Shown: positions 27,910 to 35,666 of the stretch, piece by piece
Layout: every line of letters starts with the position of its first letter
How positions within the stretch are numbered: position 1 is the first letter of the stretch
Source of the DNA: CAYSPG01 sp964432885
GTDB lineage: Bacteria; Bacteroidota; Bacteroidia; AKYH767-A; OLB10
NCBI GenBank assembly: GCA_964432885.1
Contig: CAYSPG010000014.1
Coordinates: forward strand, 1-64,000
Reading direction: 5' to 3'
DNA length: 64,000 nt
Made by a program: the position numbers and the translations under genes
Notes under the pieces: model-generated
What the model saw: the letters and a program-made list of their open reading frames with translations, nothing else
The model's database searches: none
What the model was told of the DNA's origin: nothing

Positions 27910-28124
27910 ATTTGGTTTTTGGTTAGTTTTTAAGGTTGATTCAGGTAAGGCTGTCCCGTAAGGCACCCTGAACTTGAATCTTACAAAAAGAAGCTTCAGT
28001 TTTAGGTTGGTTATCAGGTAAAGGCTTGCCCCGTAAGGCAAGCCGGCATCTGACCACTTAAAAAAAGAATGTTTGGTTTTAGGTTAGTTAAAAAAAATAC
28101 CGCCCCGTAAGGCGGTTTTTTTTT
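27910..28124. ncRNA. three tandem CCGTAA-loop hairpins (candidate structured RNA / repeat)
   Basis: In the 503-bp stretch between ribBA and lon, three units recur at ~76-84 bp. Each is headed by GGTTTTAGGTTAGTT-like sequence and each holds a hairpin with an identical CCGTAA loop. Hairpin 1 is 27949-27968 (one mismatch, one G-T). Hairpin 2 is 28023-28044 (perfect GGCTTGCC/GGCAAGCC). Hairpin 3 is 28099-28116 (ACCGCC/GGCGGT). The third ends in a T-run on both strands, so it also works as a terminator. The stems vary while loop and header are conserved, which suggests selected RNA structure or a duplicated repeat. I see no ORF here. Confidence 0.45.
28092..28124. terminator. bidirectional terminator downstream of lon
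   Basis: Stem ACCGCC/GGCGGT with CCGTAA loop, flanked by an A-run on the left (28091-28098) and a T-run on the right (28116-28124). On the minus strand it sits 24 bp past the lon stop. It is also the last of the three CCGTAA hairpins. Confidence 0.8.
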
Positions 28125-28147
28125 GGGTGCTAATTAAAACAACACAT

Positions 28148-30634
28148 TTAATTTACCATCGCCCTGTGCTGCGCTTTGTCTTTAATGGTAAAGTCAAGCG
28201 GAATTTTTACACGGTCTTTAAGCAATGCAAATTCAATTACTTCGCTCATGGTAGCAACGTAATGAAATTTTAGTCCTTTCAAGTAATCGGCCTTTATTTC
28301 TTTAATGTCTTTTTCGTTTTCGTTGCTTAATACAATATCGGTAATGCCGGCACGTTTTGCAGCAAGAATTTTTTCTTTTATTCCGCCAACGGGCAGCACT
28401 TTTCCACGCAGGGTTATTTCTCCTGTCATTGCCAACTTTAATTTTACCTTACGCTGCGTAAATGCCGATGCAAGAGAGGTGAGGATTGTTATGCCTGCCG
28501 AAGGACCATCTTTTGGAGTTGCACCTTCGGGCACGTGTATGTGAATATCCCAACGTTCGAACACGCGTGGGTCAATATTAAAATCTTCGGCATGTGCTTT
28601 TAAATACGCAAGCGCTATAACTGCCGACTCTTTCATCACATCACCTAAGTTTCCTGTAAGTGTAAGTTTTCCCTTTCCTTTACTTAAGCTGGTTTCAATA
28701 AATAAAATATCACCACCAACACTTGTCCATGCTAACCCGGTTACAACACCTGCAACACTATTGTCAGAAAATTTATCTTTAATAAAAATTGGAGCGCCCA
28801 ACACTTTCAGCACTTTTTCTTTATCCACTTTTTTATCGTAGTTCTCTTCTGTGGCAACTTGTTTAGCCGTTGATCTTATAACGGAAGCAAGATTACGCTC
28901 TAAATTCCGTACTCCGCTTTCGCTGGTATAGTGGTCAACTATAAACTCAATAACATTGTTAGGAAACTGAACATCTTTTGGTTTTAAACCATGTGCTTCA
29001 ATTTGCTTTGGAATTAAATGCTTAATTGCAATTTGAATTTTTTCTTCAACCGTATAACCACTGATATCAATTATCTCCATGCGATCGCGCAAGGCAGGCT
29101 GTATAGCGCCTATGTTATTTGCAGTGGCAATAAACAGCACGTTTGATAAATCATAATCTATCTCCACATAGTTATCGTAAAATGTACTATTCTGTTCAGG
29201 GTCTAACACTTCAAGCAATGCCGAACTTGGGTCGCCATGAAAATCGTTGGTAAGTTTATCAATCTCATCCAAAACAAAAACAGGATTGGATGATTTTGAT
29301 TTTTTTAAATTCTGCATGATGCGGCCTGGCATGGCACCAATGTATGTTTTACGATGGCCTCTTATTTCAGCTTCATCGCGCAAGCCTCCAAGCGACATGC
29401 GTACATATTTACGACCAAGTGCCCGCGCAACAGATTTACCCAATGAAGTTTTACCTACACCGGGAGGGCCATACAAACACATGATGGGCGATTTCATGTT
29501 TTTCTTGAGCTTAATTACTGCAAGGTATTCAAGTATGCGCTGTTTCACTTTTTCCAAACCATAATGGTCTTCGTCTAAAATTTGTTGCGCATGTTTAATG
29601 TCGTAATTATCATCGGTAAATTCTCCCCATGGTAATTCAAGAAGTAAATCGAGGTAGTTTAACGTAACAGAGTACTCAGCAGCTGCGGGATTTATTCGTC
29701 CCAGTTTATCTATTTCTTTTTTAAAAACTGCAGCCACTGCCTCCGTCCACTTTTTCTTTTTTGCACGCTCTTTTAACTCGGCCAATTCCTGATCGGGCGT
29801 CATCCCTCCTAATTCTTCCTGTATGGTTTTTAATTGCTGATGCAAAAAATAATCGCGCTGCTGTTTATCCAAATCAACTTTTACCTTGCTTTGAATTTGA
29901 TTTTTTAATTCCAGCATTTGCAACTCCTGTGTTAAGTACTCAAGCACTTTTGTTGCGCGAAGTTTAATGTCAACTATCTCAAGCAGCTCTTGTTTTTTTG
30001 CAACATCCAGTTGCATGTTGCTCGAAATAAAGTTTATTAAAAAGCCGGGGCTTTCGATATTGCGAATGGCAAAGGATGCCTCGCTTGGAATTTGAGGTGA
30101 ATGCTGAATTATCTGGTTTGAAATATCTTTTAAAGAATCTACCGTTGCCGTAAACTCTTTTTCAGTGGGAGGAGCCATTTGATCATTCAGCGCTTGAACA
30201 CGGGCTTTTAAATATGGTTCACTCTGCGTCATTTCCACCAATGAAAACCTGCGTTTGCCTTGAATTATAATGGTGGTGTTTCCATCGGGCATTCGCAGCA
30301 TTTTTATTACATGCGCTACCGTTCCTATTTTATTTAAATCATCAAAGGTTGGGTCTTCAATGTTGGTGTCCTTTTGCGCAACTACACCAATTATTTTATC
30401 GCCTTTATAAGCATCTTTAATAAGTTTAATGGATTTATCGCGGCCAACCGTAATAGGAATTACCACACCCGGAAACAAAACTGTATTACGTAGCGGTAAA
30501 ATTGACAGCACCTCAGGCACTTTCTCCTTGTTAATTTGTTCTTCGTCTTCACTGGATAAAAGAGGAATTAACTCAGGTTCATCGTCTGAAATTCCTCCTA
30601 TCAGAATAGGATTTTTATTTTCGTTTTCGAACAT
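28148..30634 (-). CDS. lon: ATP-dependent protease Lon
   Basis: 828-residue cytoplasmic AAA+ serine protease that degrades misfolded and regulatory proteins. It has an N-terminal LON domain (ILPLRNTVLFPGVVIPI), a coiled coil (QQRDYFLHQQLKTIQEELGG), Walker A GPPGVGKTS (Lys395) and Walker B VFVLDEIDKL. The protease domain carries catalytic Ser712 in PKDGPSAGIT, with the dyad Lys in VGGIKEKILAAKRAG. Full length; no anomalies. Confidence 0.97.
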   Translation of the reverse strand: MFENENKNPILIGGISDDEPELIPLLSSEDEEQINKEKVPEVLSILPLRNTVLFPGVVIPITVGRDKSIKLIKDAYKGDKIIGVVAQKDTNIEDPTFDDLNKIGTVAHVIKMLRMPDGNTTIIIQGKRRFSLVEMTQSEPYLKARVQALNDQMAPPTEKEFTATVDSLKDISNQIIQHSPQIPSEASFAIRNIESPGFLINFISSNMQLDVAKKQELLEIVDIKLRATKVLEYLTQELQMLELKNQIQSKVKVDLDKQQRDYFLHQQLKTIQEELGGMTPDQELAELKERAKKKKWTEAVAAVFKKEIDKLGRINPAAAEYSVTLNYLDLLLELPWGEFTDDNYDIKHAQQILDEDHYGLEKVKQRILEYLAVIKLKKNMKSPIMCLYGPPGVGKTSLGKSVARALGRKYVRMSLGGLRDEAEIRGHRKTYIGAMPGRIMQNLKKSKSSNPVFVLDEIDKLTNDFHGDPSSALLEVLDPEQNSTFYDNYVEIDYDLSNVLFIATANNIGAIQPALRDRMEIIDISGYTVEEKIQIAIKHLIPKQIEAHGLKPKDVQFPNNVIEFIVDHYTSESGVRNLERNLASVIRSTAKQVATEENYDKKVDKEKVLKVLGAPIFIKDKFSDNSVAGVVTGLAWTSVGGDILFIETSLSKGKGKLTLTGNLGDVMKESAVIALAYLKAHAEDFNIDPRVFERWDIHIHVPEGATPKDGPSAGITILTSLASAFTQRKVKLKLAMTGEITLRGKVLPVGGIKEKILAAKRAGITDIVLSNENEKDIKEIKADYLKGLKFHYVATMSEVIEFALLKDRVKIPLDFTIKDKAQHRAMVN

Positions 30635-30715
30635 GTGATTTGGTCAATTTGTCAGAATAATTTTAAAAATTGTAACAGGTTACTACTTTTCAATAGCCAT
30701 GCCACTTATTTTTTG

Positions 30716-31900
30716 TCACTTCTTTATCTCTAATTTAAAAACTGCGTTAAGAATTTTAGTTTCGATGCTGTTAAACTGTAAACTTCTCCGTTTGTAAACT
30801 TCGGTGGCTAATTCTATTGCCTTTTCAACTTTAAATATTTCAGAATTCTCAAACCCTCCCCATGCAAATGATGGAATAAACTTGGGTGGAAAACCTCCAC
30901 CAAAAATATTGGAACAAACACCCACAACAGTGCCTGTGTTAAACATGGTGTTGATGCCTGCCTTGCTATGGTCGCCCATCATTAGCCCACAAAACTGCAA
31001 TCCTGTACCTGTTTGCTTTTGATTTGCATAACTGTGCACCTTTACCTCGCCATAGTTGTTTTTAAGATTGGAGTTATTGGTATCAGCACCCAAATTGCAC
31101 CACTCTGCAATAACAGAATTTCCTAAAAAACCATCGTGCGCTTTGTTTGAATATCCGAATAGTACCGAGTTGCTAACCTCTCCTCCTACTTTGCAATGAG
31201 GGCCTATGGTGGTGGCGCCATAAACTTTGGCTCCCATTTTTAGTGCCGCATGTTCGCCTAATGAAAACGGGCCGCGAACCATGGCACCCTCCATTACTTC
31301 AGCATCTTTACCAATATATACGGGGCCTGTTTTGCAATTTATAACCGAACACTCAACCACGGCACCTTCGTCTAAAAAAATCAGCGATGCATCGCCTACA
31401 ATTTTATTTGTTGCGCTTACTGCCTTTGATTTTTTTCCTTTCGTTAACAGTTTAAAGTCTTCGCGAATAGCAAAATCGTTTTTAGAAAAAATATCCCAGG
31501 GGAAGGAAATGGTTTGTGGTTTGGTGTTTATAGTTTGCAGTTTACAGTTTGCAGTTTGCAGTTTAATGTCGGTTGCCGAAGAAATTTTCTCACTGGTGTG
31601 GGCAGCAATTAATTTATCCTCAAAGACCAGCTTTTCGTTGGGTTTAAGATTTTTTATTTCGTTCCACAATTCTTCTGTTGCAATTACATTACCGGCAATT
31701 AAAATATTGGAATCGCGTGAAGTTAATGGGTACTTTTCCGACAAGTAGTCTTCGGTTTTATAAAAACATTTCAGGCCCGAAAGCAATTCCCACTTTTCCC
31801 GTAAGGTTAGTATGCCACAACGTATTTCGGCAACGGGACGAAAAAAAGTAAAGGGGAGAAGTTCGGCCCTGTTTACGTCAAATAGAATAATTGAAGACAT
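30716..31900 (-). CDS. GlmU-like sugar nucleotidyltransferase family protein
   Basis: 394-residue Bacteroidota protein. The N-terminal half resembles a nucleotidyltransferase (MSSIILFDVNRAELLPFTFF, then RPVAEIRCGILTLREKWE). The C-terminal half is a left-handed beta-helix of hexapeptide repeats (VYIGKDAEVMEGAMVRGPF, then KVYGATTIGPHCKVGG), as in GlmU. Family members are annotated as putative sugar-1-phosphate nucleotidyltransferases, and the exact substrate is uncertain. An in-frame heptamer repeat (31512-31567) is translated as KLQTANCKLQTINTKPQT between the two halves, a likely tolerated insertion in a linker. Confidence 0.8.
   Translation of the reverse strand: MSSIILFDVNRAELLPFTFFRPVAEIRCGILTLREKWELLSGLKCFYKTEDYLSEKYPLTSRDSNILIAGNVIATEELWNEIKNLKPNEKLVFEDKLIAAHTSEKISSATDIKLQTANCKLQTINTKPQTISFPWDIFSKNDFAIREDFKLLTKGKKSKAVSATNKIVGDASLIFLDEGAVVECSVINCKTGPVYIGKDAEVMEGAMVRGPFSLGEHAALKMGAKVYGATTIGPHCKVGGEVSNSVLFGYSNKAHDGFLGNSVIAEWCNLGADTNNSNLKNNYGEVKVHSYANQKQTGTGLQFCGLMMGDHSKAGINTMFNTGTVVGVCSNIFGGGFPPKFIPSFAWGGFENSEIFKVEKAIELATEVYKRRSLQFNSIETKILNAVFKLEIKK
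31512..31567. repeat. heptamer tandem repeat inside a CDS (8 units)
   Basis: Eight consecutive 7-bp units, all starting GTTT (GTTTGTG, GTTTGGT, GTTTATA, GTTTGCA, GTTTACA, GTTTGCA, GTTTGCA, GTTTAAT), translated within the GlmU-like protein. Confidence 0.8.
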
Positions 31901-31907
31901 AAAAACT

Positions 31908-31928
31908 GTTTGATGTTTGATGTTTGCA
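31908..31928. repeat. heptamer tandem repeat (3 units)
   Basis: GTTTGAT, GTTTGAT, GTTTGCA, beginning 7 bp upstream of the GlmU-like gene start. Confidence 0.6.
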
Positions 31929-31965
31929 GTTAAATGAAACTGTTAAATCGGTTTCAAAATTAAAT

Positions 31966-31998
31966 CAAAAAAAAAGTCCCTTAATGAAAAGGGACTTT
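31966..31998 (-). terminator. terminator of rpmE2
   Basis: 10-bp perfect stem AAAGTCCCTT (31973-31982) / AAGGGACTTT (31989-31998) with a 6-nt loop. On the minus strand it ends in a T-run, 22 bp past the rpmE2 stop. Confidence 0.85.
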
Positions 31999-32020
31999 AA
32001 TAACGGTAAAAATACAGTTT

Positions 32021-32299
32021 TTATTTTTCTTCAGTGTTTGCCGATTTTTTTGTTGCCTTAGCATAGCGGTTGCGGAATTTATCCACACGACCTGCTGTAT
32101 CAACAAGTTTCATTTTGCCGGTATAAAAAGGGTGGCTCATGTTTGAAATCTCCAGTTTTATTAACGGGTATTCATTTCCGTCTTCCCATTTGATTTTTTC
32201 TTTGCTTTCGGCTGTTGATTTGCTTAAAAAAGCATAGTCGCACGAAATGTCTTTAAACACTACCATACGGTAATTTTTTGGATGGATATCAGCTTTCAT
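32021..32299 (-). CDS. rpmE2: 50S ribosomal protein L31, type B
   Basis: 92-residue ribosomal protein. It has MKADIHPKNYRMVVFKDISC, then SHPFYTGKMKLVDTAGRVDKF and RYAK, the L31 pattern. It lacks the CxxC zinc pairs of the A-type and is longer, as B-type L31 is. It has a canonical promoter and terminator of its own. Confidence 0.96.
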   Translation of the reverse strand: MKADIHPKNYRMVVFKDISCDYAFLSKSTAESKEKIKWEDGNEYPLIKLEISNMSHPFYTGKMKLVDTAGRVDKFRNRYAKATKKSANTEEK

Positions 32300-32337
32300 T
32301 GTATTATATAATTATCTGTTTTTATGAATTGGGAGCG

Positions 32338-32367
32338 CAAAAGTAAAACAATTTTTGATTTTAACAA
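32338..32367 (-). promoter_or_regulatory. canonical Bacteroidota promoter of rpmE2
   Basis: On the minus strand TTG (32367-32365), 19 nt, then TACTTTTG (32345-32338). Both elements and spacing match the phylum consensus. The 5' UTR would be ~32 nt. Confidence 0.75.
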
Positions 32368-32376
32368 GGGGTATCA

Positions 32377-32513
32377 ACGAATAACGAATTTATACGAATA
32401 TGCGAATGTGGAGTCTGTTAATTACTCATTGCCTGTTCCAATACTTTTTAAATCATTTCATCGTTTACATCTCTGTCGTTCTATTGGTATATTCGTATAA
32501 ATTCGTTATTCGT
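32377..32513. repeat. 25-bp perfect inverted repeat element
   Basis: Arms 32377-32401 and 32489-32513 are exact reverse complements (built from CGAATAA/CGAATTTA/TACGAATA runs), separated by 87 bp with no ORF. It lies between the divergent rpmE2 and beta-helix lipoprotein genes. It could be a non-autonomous mobile element (MITE-like) or a long hairpin. No flanking target duplication is obvious. Confidence 0.7.
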
Positions 32514-32525
32514 GGATGTTTAACT

Positions 32526-32533
32526 TAAATTTG
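32526..32533 (+). promoter_or_regulatory. -7 box abutting the beta-helix lipoprotein start
   Basis: TAAATTTG ends 5 nt before the ATG at 32539, suggesting a leaderless transcript. Confidence 0.45.
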
Positions 32534-32538
32534 CCCAC

Positions 32539-34029
32539 ATGAGATTAAATGATTTTGTTAAAGTAGTTCTTATCCTCCTTACGTTTATTGTTATCAGTTG
32601 TAAAAAAGATTCGGTGCTTACCGATTCATCGGCAAGGCTTGATTTTTCGGAAGACACTATTTTGTTTGATACCGTTTTTACCTCGGTGGGTTCTACTACA
32701 CAATATTTATTGGTTTATAATAACAACAACCAGCCTGTAAATATTTCAAGGATATGGCTGGCAAAAGGCGGATCGTCTTATTACCGCATTAATGTAAACG
32801 GCCTGCCCGGCAATTCGTTTAACGATATTGAAATTAGAGCCAAAGACAGCCTGTGGATTTTTATTGAAGTTACCATTGACCCTAACCCAAATGCCAACAC
32901 TCCTTTTTTGGTTACCGACTCTATTTTGTTTGAGTTAAACGGAAACATACAGGATGTTGATTTGGTTGCATTTGGGCAGGATGCGCATTTTATTGTTCCC
33001 GACAAGGCCATAAAGTTTGAAGACGGCAGCGGATTTCCTTATTCCATTGTTGGTGGTAATAATGTAACATGCGGCACGGTGGTTGAGTGGGACAGCATTA
33101 AACCTTATGTGGTGTATGGCTATGCCGTGGTTGACAGTTGCACCACTTTAAAAATTAAAGAAGGAACAAAAATTTATTTCTTTAACAATTCGGGTTTGTG
33201 GATTTACCGCTACGGAAATTTGCAGGTTGAAGGAACCAAAGACCATCCGGTAACTTTTCAGGGAACGCGGCTTGAGCAAACGTACACCGATGTGCCCAAC
33301 CAATGGGACAGAATTTGGATAAACGAGCAAGGAAGTAATTCAATTAACTATGCCGTAGTAAAAAACAGTTTTATAGGCATACAAGCCGAAGACACCTGGA
33401 ATGAAACCTATAACCCACTTAACGAACCATCTAACTTAAAACTTACCAATACCATAATTAAAAACAACAGCATTGGCCTTTATGCCAAAACATTTAAAAT
33501 TGATATGGACAATTGTGTGGTGGCAAACAGCGGCAGCTATTGCACAGCCGTAACGCAAGGTGGAGATTATACTTTCAGGCAAAACACATTTGCAAATTAT
33601 TGGAGGTACGAGCAGCGAAGCACTCCAACATTTTTTATGAATGACTTTATTAGCGATGGTGTAAACAACATTCACATTCCATTGGAGGCGCACATCAGCA
33701 ATTCTATTATTTACGGCAACACCGATAATGAAATTGAAATTGATTTGGTTGACTCGGCCAATGATGTGTATGATTTTAAAAACTGCCTGTTTAAGGTTGA
33801 CGAAACCGTAACCAACATCAGCAACAGCCATTTTATAAATGCGCTTAAAAACTTAGACCCTCAGTTTGAAAACACAAATGAAAACGATTATCATTTTTCA
33901 GATTCATCGCCATGCGTGGATGCGGGCGATGCAGTGCTGATTCAAACGCCACCTATTTTAAAAGATTTGGATGGAGAAGACCGGGTTAAAGGAACAAACC
34001 CTGATTTGGGTGCTTACGAAAAACAATAA
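32539..34029 (+). CDS. beta-helix lipoprotein (choice-of-anchor Q type)
   Basis: 496-residue predicted lipoprotein (LLTFIVISC lipobox). An N-terminal Ig-like domain (DTVFTSVGSTTQYLLVYN) is followed by a right-handed parallel beta-helix of pectate-lyase-like rungs (LKLTNTIIKNNSIGLYAKTF, HISNSIIYGNTDNEIEI). It closes with SPCVDAGDAV and DLGAYEKQ, the end signature of choice-of-anchor Q proteins. It is probably surface or periplasmic and carbohydrate-related; no catalytic residues can be assigned. Confidence 0.82.
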   Translation: MRLNDFVKVVLILLTFIVISCKKDSVLTDSSARLDFSEDTILFDTVFTSVGSTTQYLLVYNNNNQPVNISRIWLAKGGSSYYRINVNGLPGNSFNDIEIRAKDSLWIFIEVTIDPNPNANTPFLVTDSILFELNGNIQDVDLVAFGQDAHFIVPDKAIKFEDGSGFPYSIVGGNNVTCGTVVEWDSIKPYVVYGYAVVDSCTTLKIKEGTKIYFFNNSGLWIYRYGNLQVEGTKDHPVTFQGTRLEQTYTDVPNQWDRIWINEQGSNSINYAVVKNSFIGIQAEDTWNETYNPLNEPSNLKLTNTIIKNNSIGLYAKTFKIDMDNCVVANSGSYCTAVTQGGDYTFRQNTFANYWRYEQRSTPTFFMNDFISDGVNNIHIPLEAHISNSIIYGNTDNEIEIDLVDSANDVYDFKNCLFKVDETVTNISNSHFINALKNLDPQFENTNENDYHFSDSSPCVDAGDAVLIQTPPILKDLDGEDRVKGTNPDLGAYEKQ

Positions 34030-34030
34030 A

Positions 34031-35092
34031 TTATCCTTCAATCAAAAACTTCATGGTATCAACCCCATCGGCATAATCGCTTATGAAAGGGCACTGAGCC
34101 TTGCCAAAATTTATTTCACTGCCAAGGATTTTTTCGTTTGAAACAATGCATTGAATTTTTTCCGCATTCGGGGCAAGCAAATCCTTTAAACTTTGCTTAT
34201 CATCATAAAACTGATAATGCAAAACCGAAACAGGCGATGTAAAAGCGGCATCCTCTTTTACAATTACAAAGTTGTTGGTGAGGTATGGGATTTCCTCAAG
34301 CAAAAAAAGCGCATTGTGGTAATCGTAATTGTTCATGTACTTGTTGTGCTCCATCATTTCTTTTCCAAAAGGCTCAATACTTTCAAAAAAAGTGTTGAAC
34401 ACATACCCTTTCGGGACAAAAACTTTTGAAATATTGCGACAGCCCAATCCAAAGTATGCAAACATATCTTCGCCTAAATTTTTTAAGTCCTCCTTGGTTT
34501 CATTTCCGGTAAGCACAGCAACACCGTTTCGGTTTTTACGAATGATGTGCGGAATGTTTTTAAAATAATATTCGAAATGCCGGGCTGTATTATTAGAACC
34601 GGTGGCAATAACTGCATCAACATCCCCATCTGCCGACCGGGCAGGTTTAATTTTATCAGCAAAAAAAATCTTTGACTTAAACCCAGATTCTATTTCCATT
34701 AAAAGTTCGGCAACAAATTTCATGAGCACTGCATCATCACTCGAAAGTTTTAAATGCAAATTATGTCCGCTTACAAGCACACACATCAAATCGTGAAAAC
34801 CAACACAGGGAATGTTGCCTGCGCTGACAACACCAACTGTTTTCGGTTTACTGTTTTCTGTTTTCAGTTGTGGATAATTAGAAATCCATTGCTTCAAATC
34901 ATTTTCATTCAGCATTGCTGAGATGGCTTTTAATGCTTTAATCTGATTAGGAATTATAAACCACTTATTGGCAACATTTGCCTGGCGCAGAACAGAAAAA
35001 AACTTTTCTTCCTTCTCAAAATTATCAATAAGGAAACTTATTTTATTGCCAAGCGTAACAAAAGCATCAATTCTTCTTTCTAAATTTATCAT
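34031..35092 (-). CDS. LuxC-like acyl-CoA reductase
   Basis: 353-residue protein of the LuxC/acyl-CoA reductase family (aldehyde-dehydrogenase fold). It has TVGVVSAGNIPCVGFHDLM, DAVIATGSNNTARHFEYYF, and FGLGCRNISKVFVPKGY with the likely catalytic Cys in GLGCRN. It should reduce an acyl-CoA or acyl thioester to an aldehyde. No other lux-type gene is nearby. A heptamer repeat (34839-34873) is translated in frame as LKTENSKPKT just before the nucleotide-binding motif. It is divergent from the ferredoxin gene. Confidence 0.8.
   Translation of the reverse strand: MINLERRIDAFVTLGNKISFLIDNFEKEEKFFSVLRQANVANKWFIIPNQIKALKAISAMLNENDLKQWISNYPQLKTENSKPKTVGVVSAGNIPCVGFHDLMCVLVSGHNLHLKLSSDDAVLMKFVAELLMEIESGFKSKIFFADKIKPARSADGDVDAVIATGSNNTARHFEYYFKNIPHIIRKNRNGVAVLTGNETKEDLKNLGEDMFAYFGLGCRNISKVFVPKGYVFNTFFESIEPFGKEMMEHNKYMNNYDYHNALFLLEEIPYLTNNFVIVKEDAAFTSPVSVLHYQFYDDKQSLKDLLAPNAEKIQCIVSNEKILGSEINFGKAQCPFISDYADGVDTMKFLIEG
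34839..34873. repeat. heptamer tandem repeat inside a CDS (5 units)
   Basis: Units GTTTTCG, GTTTACT, GTTTTCT, GTTTTCA, GTTGTGG, inside the acyl-CoA reductase gene. Confidence 0.6.
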
Positions 35093-35122
35093 AAAACAAC
35101 TTTAAAATAAACATCTCGTTTT

Positions 35123-35156
35123 AAAGCCTCCCCTTCGGGGAGATTGGTGGGGCTTT
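35123..35156. repeat. interspersed palindromic element, second copy
   Basis: CTCCCC-TTC-GGGGAG hairpin (35128-35142) with outer AAAGCC/GGCTTT arms (35123-35128 and 35151-35156). It is related to the element inside the RNA methylase gene at 5.7 kb. Its TTG (35144-35146) serves as a well-spaced -33 element for the ferredoxin gene. Confidence 0.6.
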
Positions 35157-35176
35157 CAAACTTATTTCTATATTTG
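35144..35176 (+). promoter_or_regulatory. promoter of the ferredoxin gene
   Basis: TTG (35144-35146), 22 nt, then TATATTTG (35169-35176). The -33 element lies within the dispersed palindromic repeat. The start codon is 28 nt downstream. Confidence 0.6.
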
Positions 35177-35204
35177 CGAACAACATAAATAACAGCACAA
35201 AACT

Positions 35205-35552
35205 ATGGCAATAAAGATTACTGACGAATGTATAAACTGCGGAGCCTGCGAGCCCGAGTGTCCAAACAACGCAATTTACGAAGGTGGTGCCGAGTGGCGC
35301 TTTTCTGACGGAACCAGCGTAAAAGGAATGTTTAAAAAATTAGACGGTTCCGAAGTGGACGGAAACGCTCCACAACCACCTGTTGCAATGGATCGTTATT
35401 ATATAGTTACCGATAAATGTACCGAATGTGTTGGCTTTCATGACGAACCGCAGTGCGCATCGGTTTGCCCTGTTGACTGCTGTGTGGATGACGAAGATTA
35501 CCGTGAATCAAAAGAAACCTTGCTTGGCAAAAAAACAAGCATGCACGGCTAA
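35205..35552 (+). CDS. 4Fe-4S dicluster ferredoxin
   Basis: 115-residue electron carrier. Cluster 1 ligands are Cys9, 12, 15 and 19 (CINCGACEPECP). Cluster 2 ligands lie in CTECVGFHDEPQCASVCPVD, with the wide gap between second and third cysteines typical of this ferredoxin group. A ~35-residue insertion separates the clusters. It is cytoplasmic; the redox partner is unknown. It is divergent from the acyl-CoA reductase and has its own promoter and terminator. Confidence 0.93.
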   Translation: MAIKITDECINCGACEPECPNNAIYEGGAEWRFSDGTSVKGMFKKLDGSEVDGNAPQPPVAMDRYYIVTDKCTECVGFHDEPQCASVCPVDCCVDDEDYRESKETLLGKKTSMHG

Positions 35553-35561
35553 ACAATAAAA

Positions 35562-35661
35562 GTTTGAAGTTTGTGGTTTGAGGTTTGAGGTTGTATTACT
35601 TCAAACCTCAAATTTTTTAAGCGATATGCCAACATCAAACCACTAACTTCAAACATCAAAC
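35562..35661. repeat. heptamer repeats in both orientations
   Basis: Four GTTTGnn units (35562-35589) are followed by complementary TCAAAC-type units around 35601-35612 and 35630-35661, leading up to the next gene. The two orientations can pair with each other. Confidence 0.7.
35577..35618 (+). terminator. terminator of the ferredoxin gene, built from heptamers
   Basis: 12-bp perfect stem TTTGAGGTTTGA (35577-35588) / TCAAACCTCAAA (35601-35612), then six T. It lies 25 bp past the stop codon. The stem is formed by oppositely oriented heptamer units. Confidence 0.75.
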
Positions 35662-35666
35662 AAAAC

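Noticed and set aside
27645..27910. FMN riboswitch upstream of ribBA
   Set aside because: None of the conserved RFN-element segments are visible; only a -7 box is found close to the gene.
34031..35552. Bioluminescence (lux) operon
   Set aside because: Only a LuxC-like reductase and a ferredoxin are present, on opposite strands; no luxAB or luxD.
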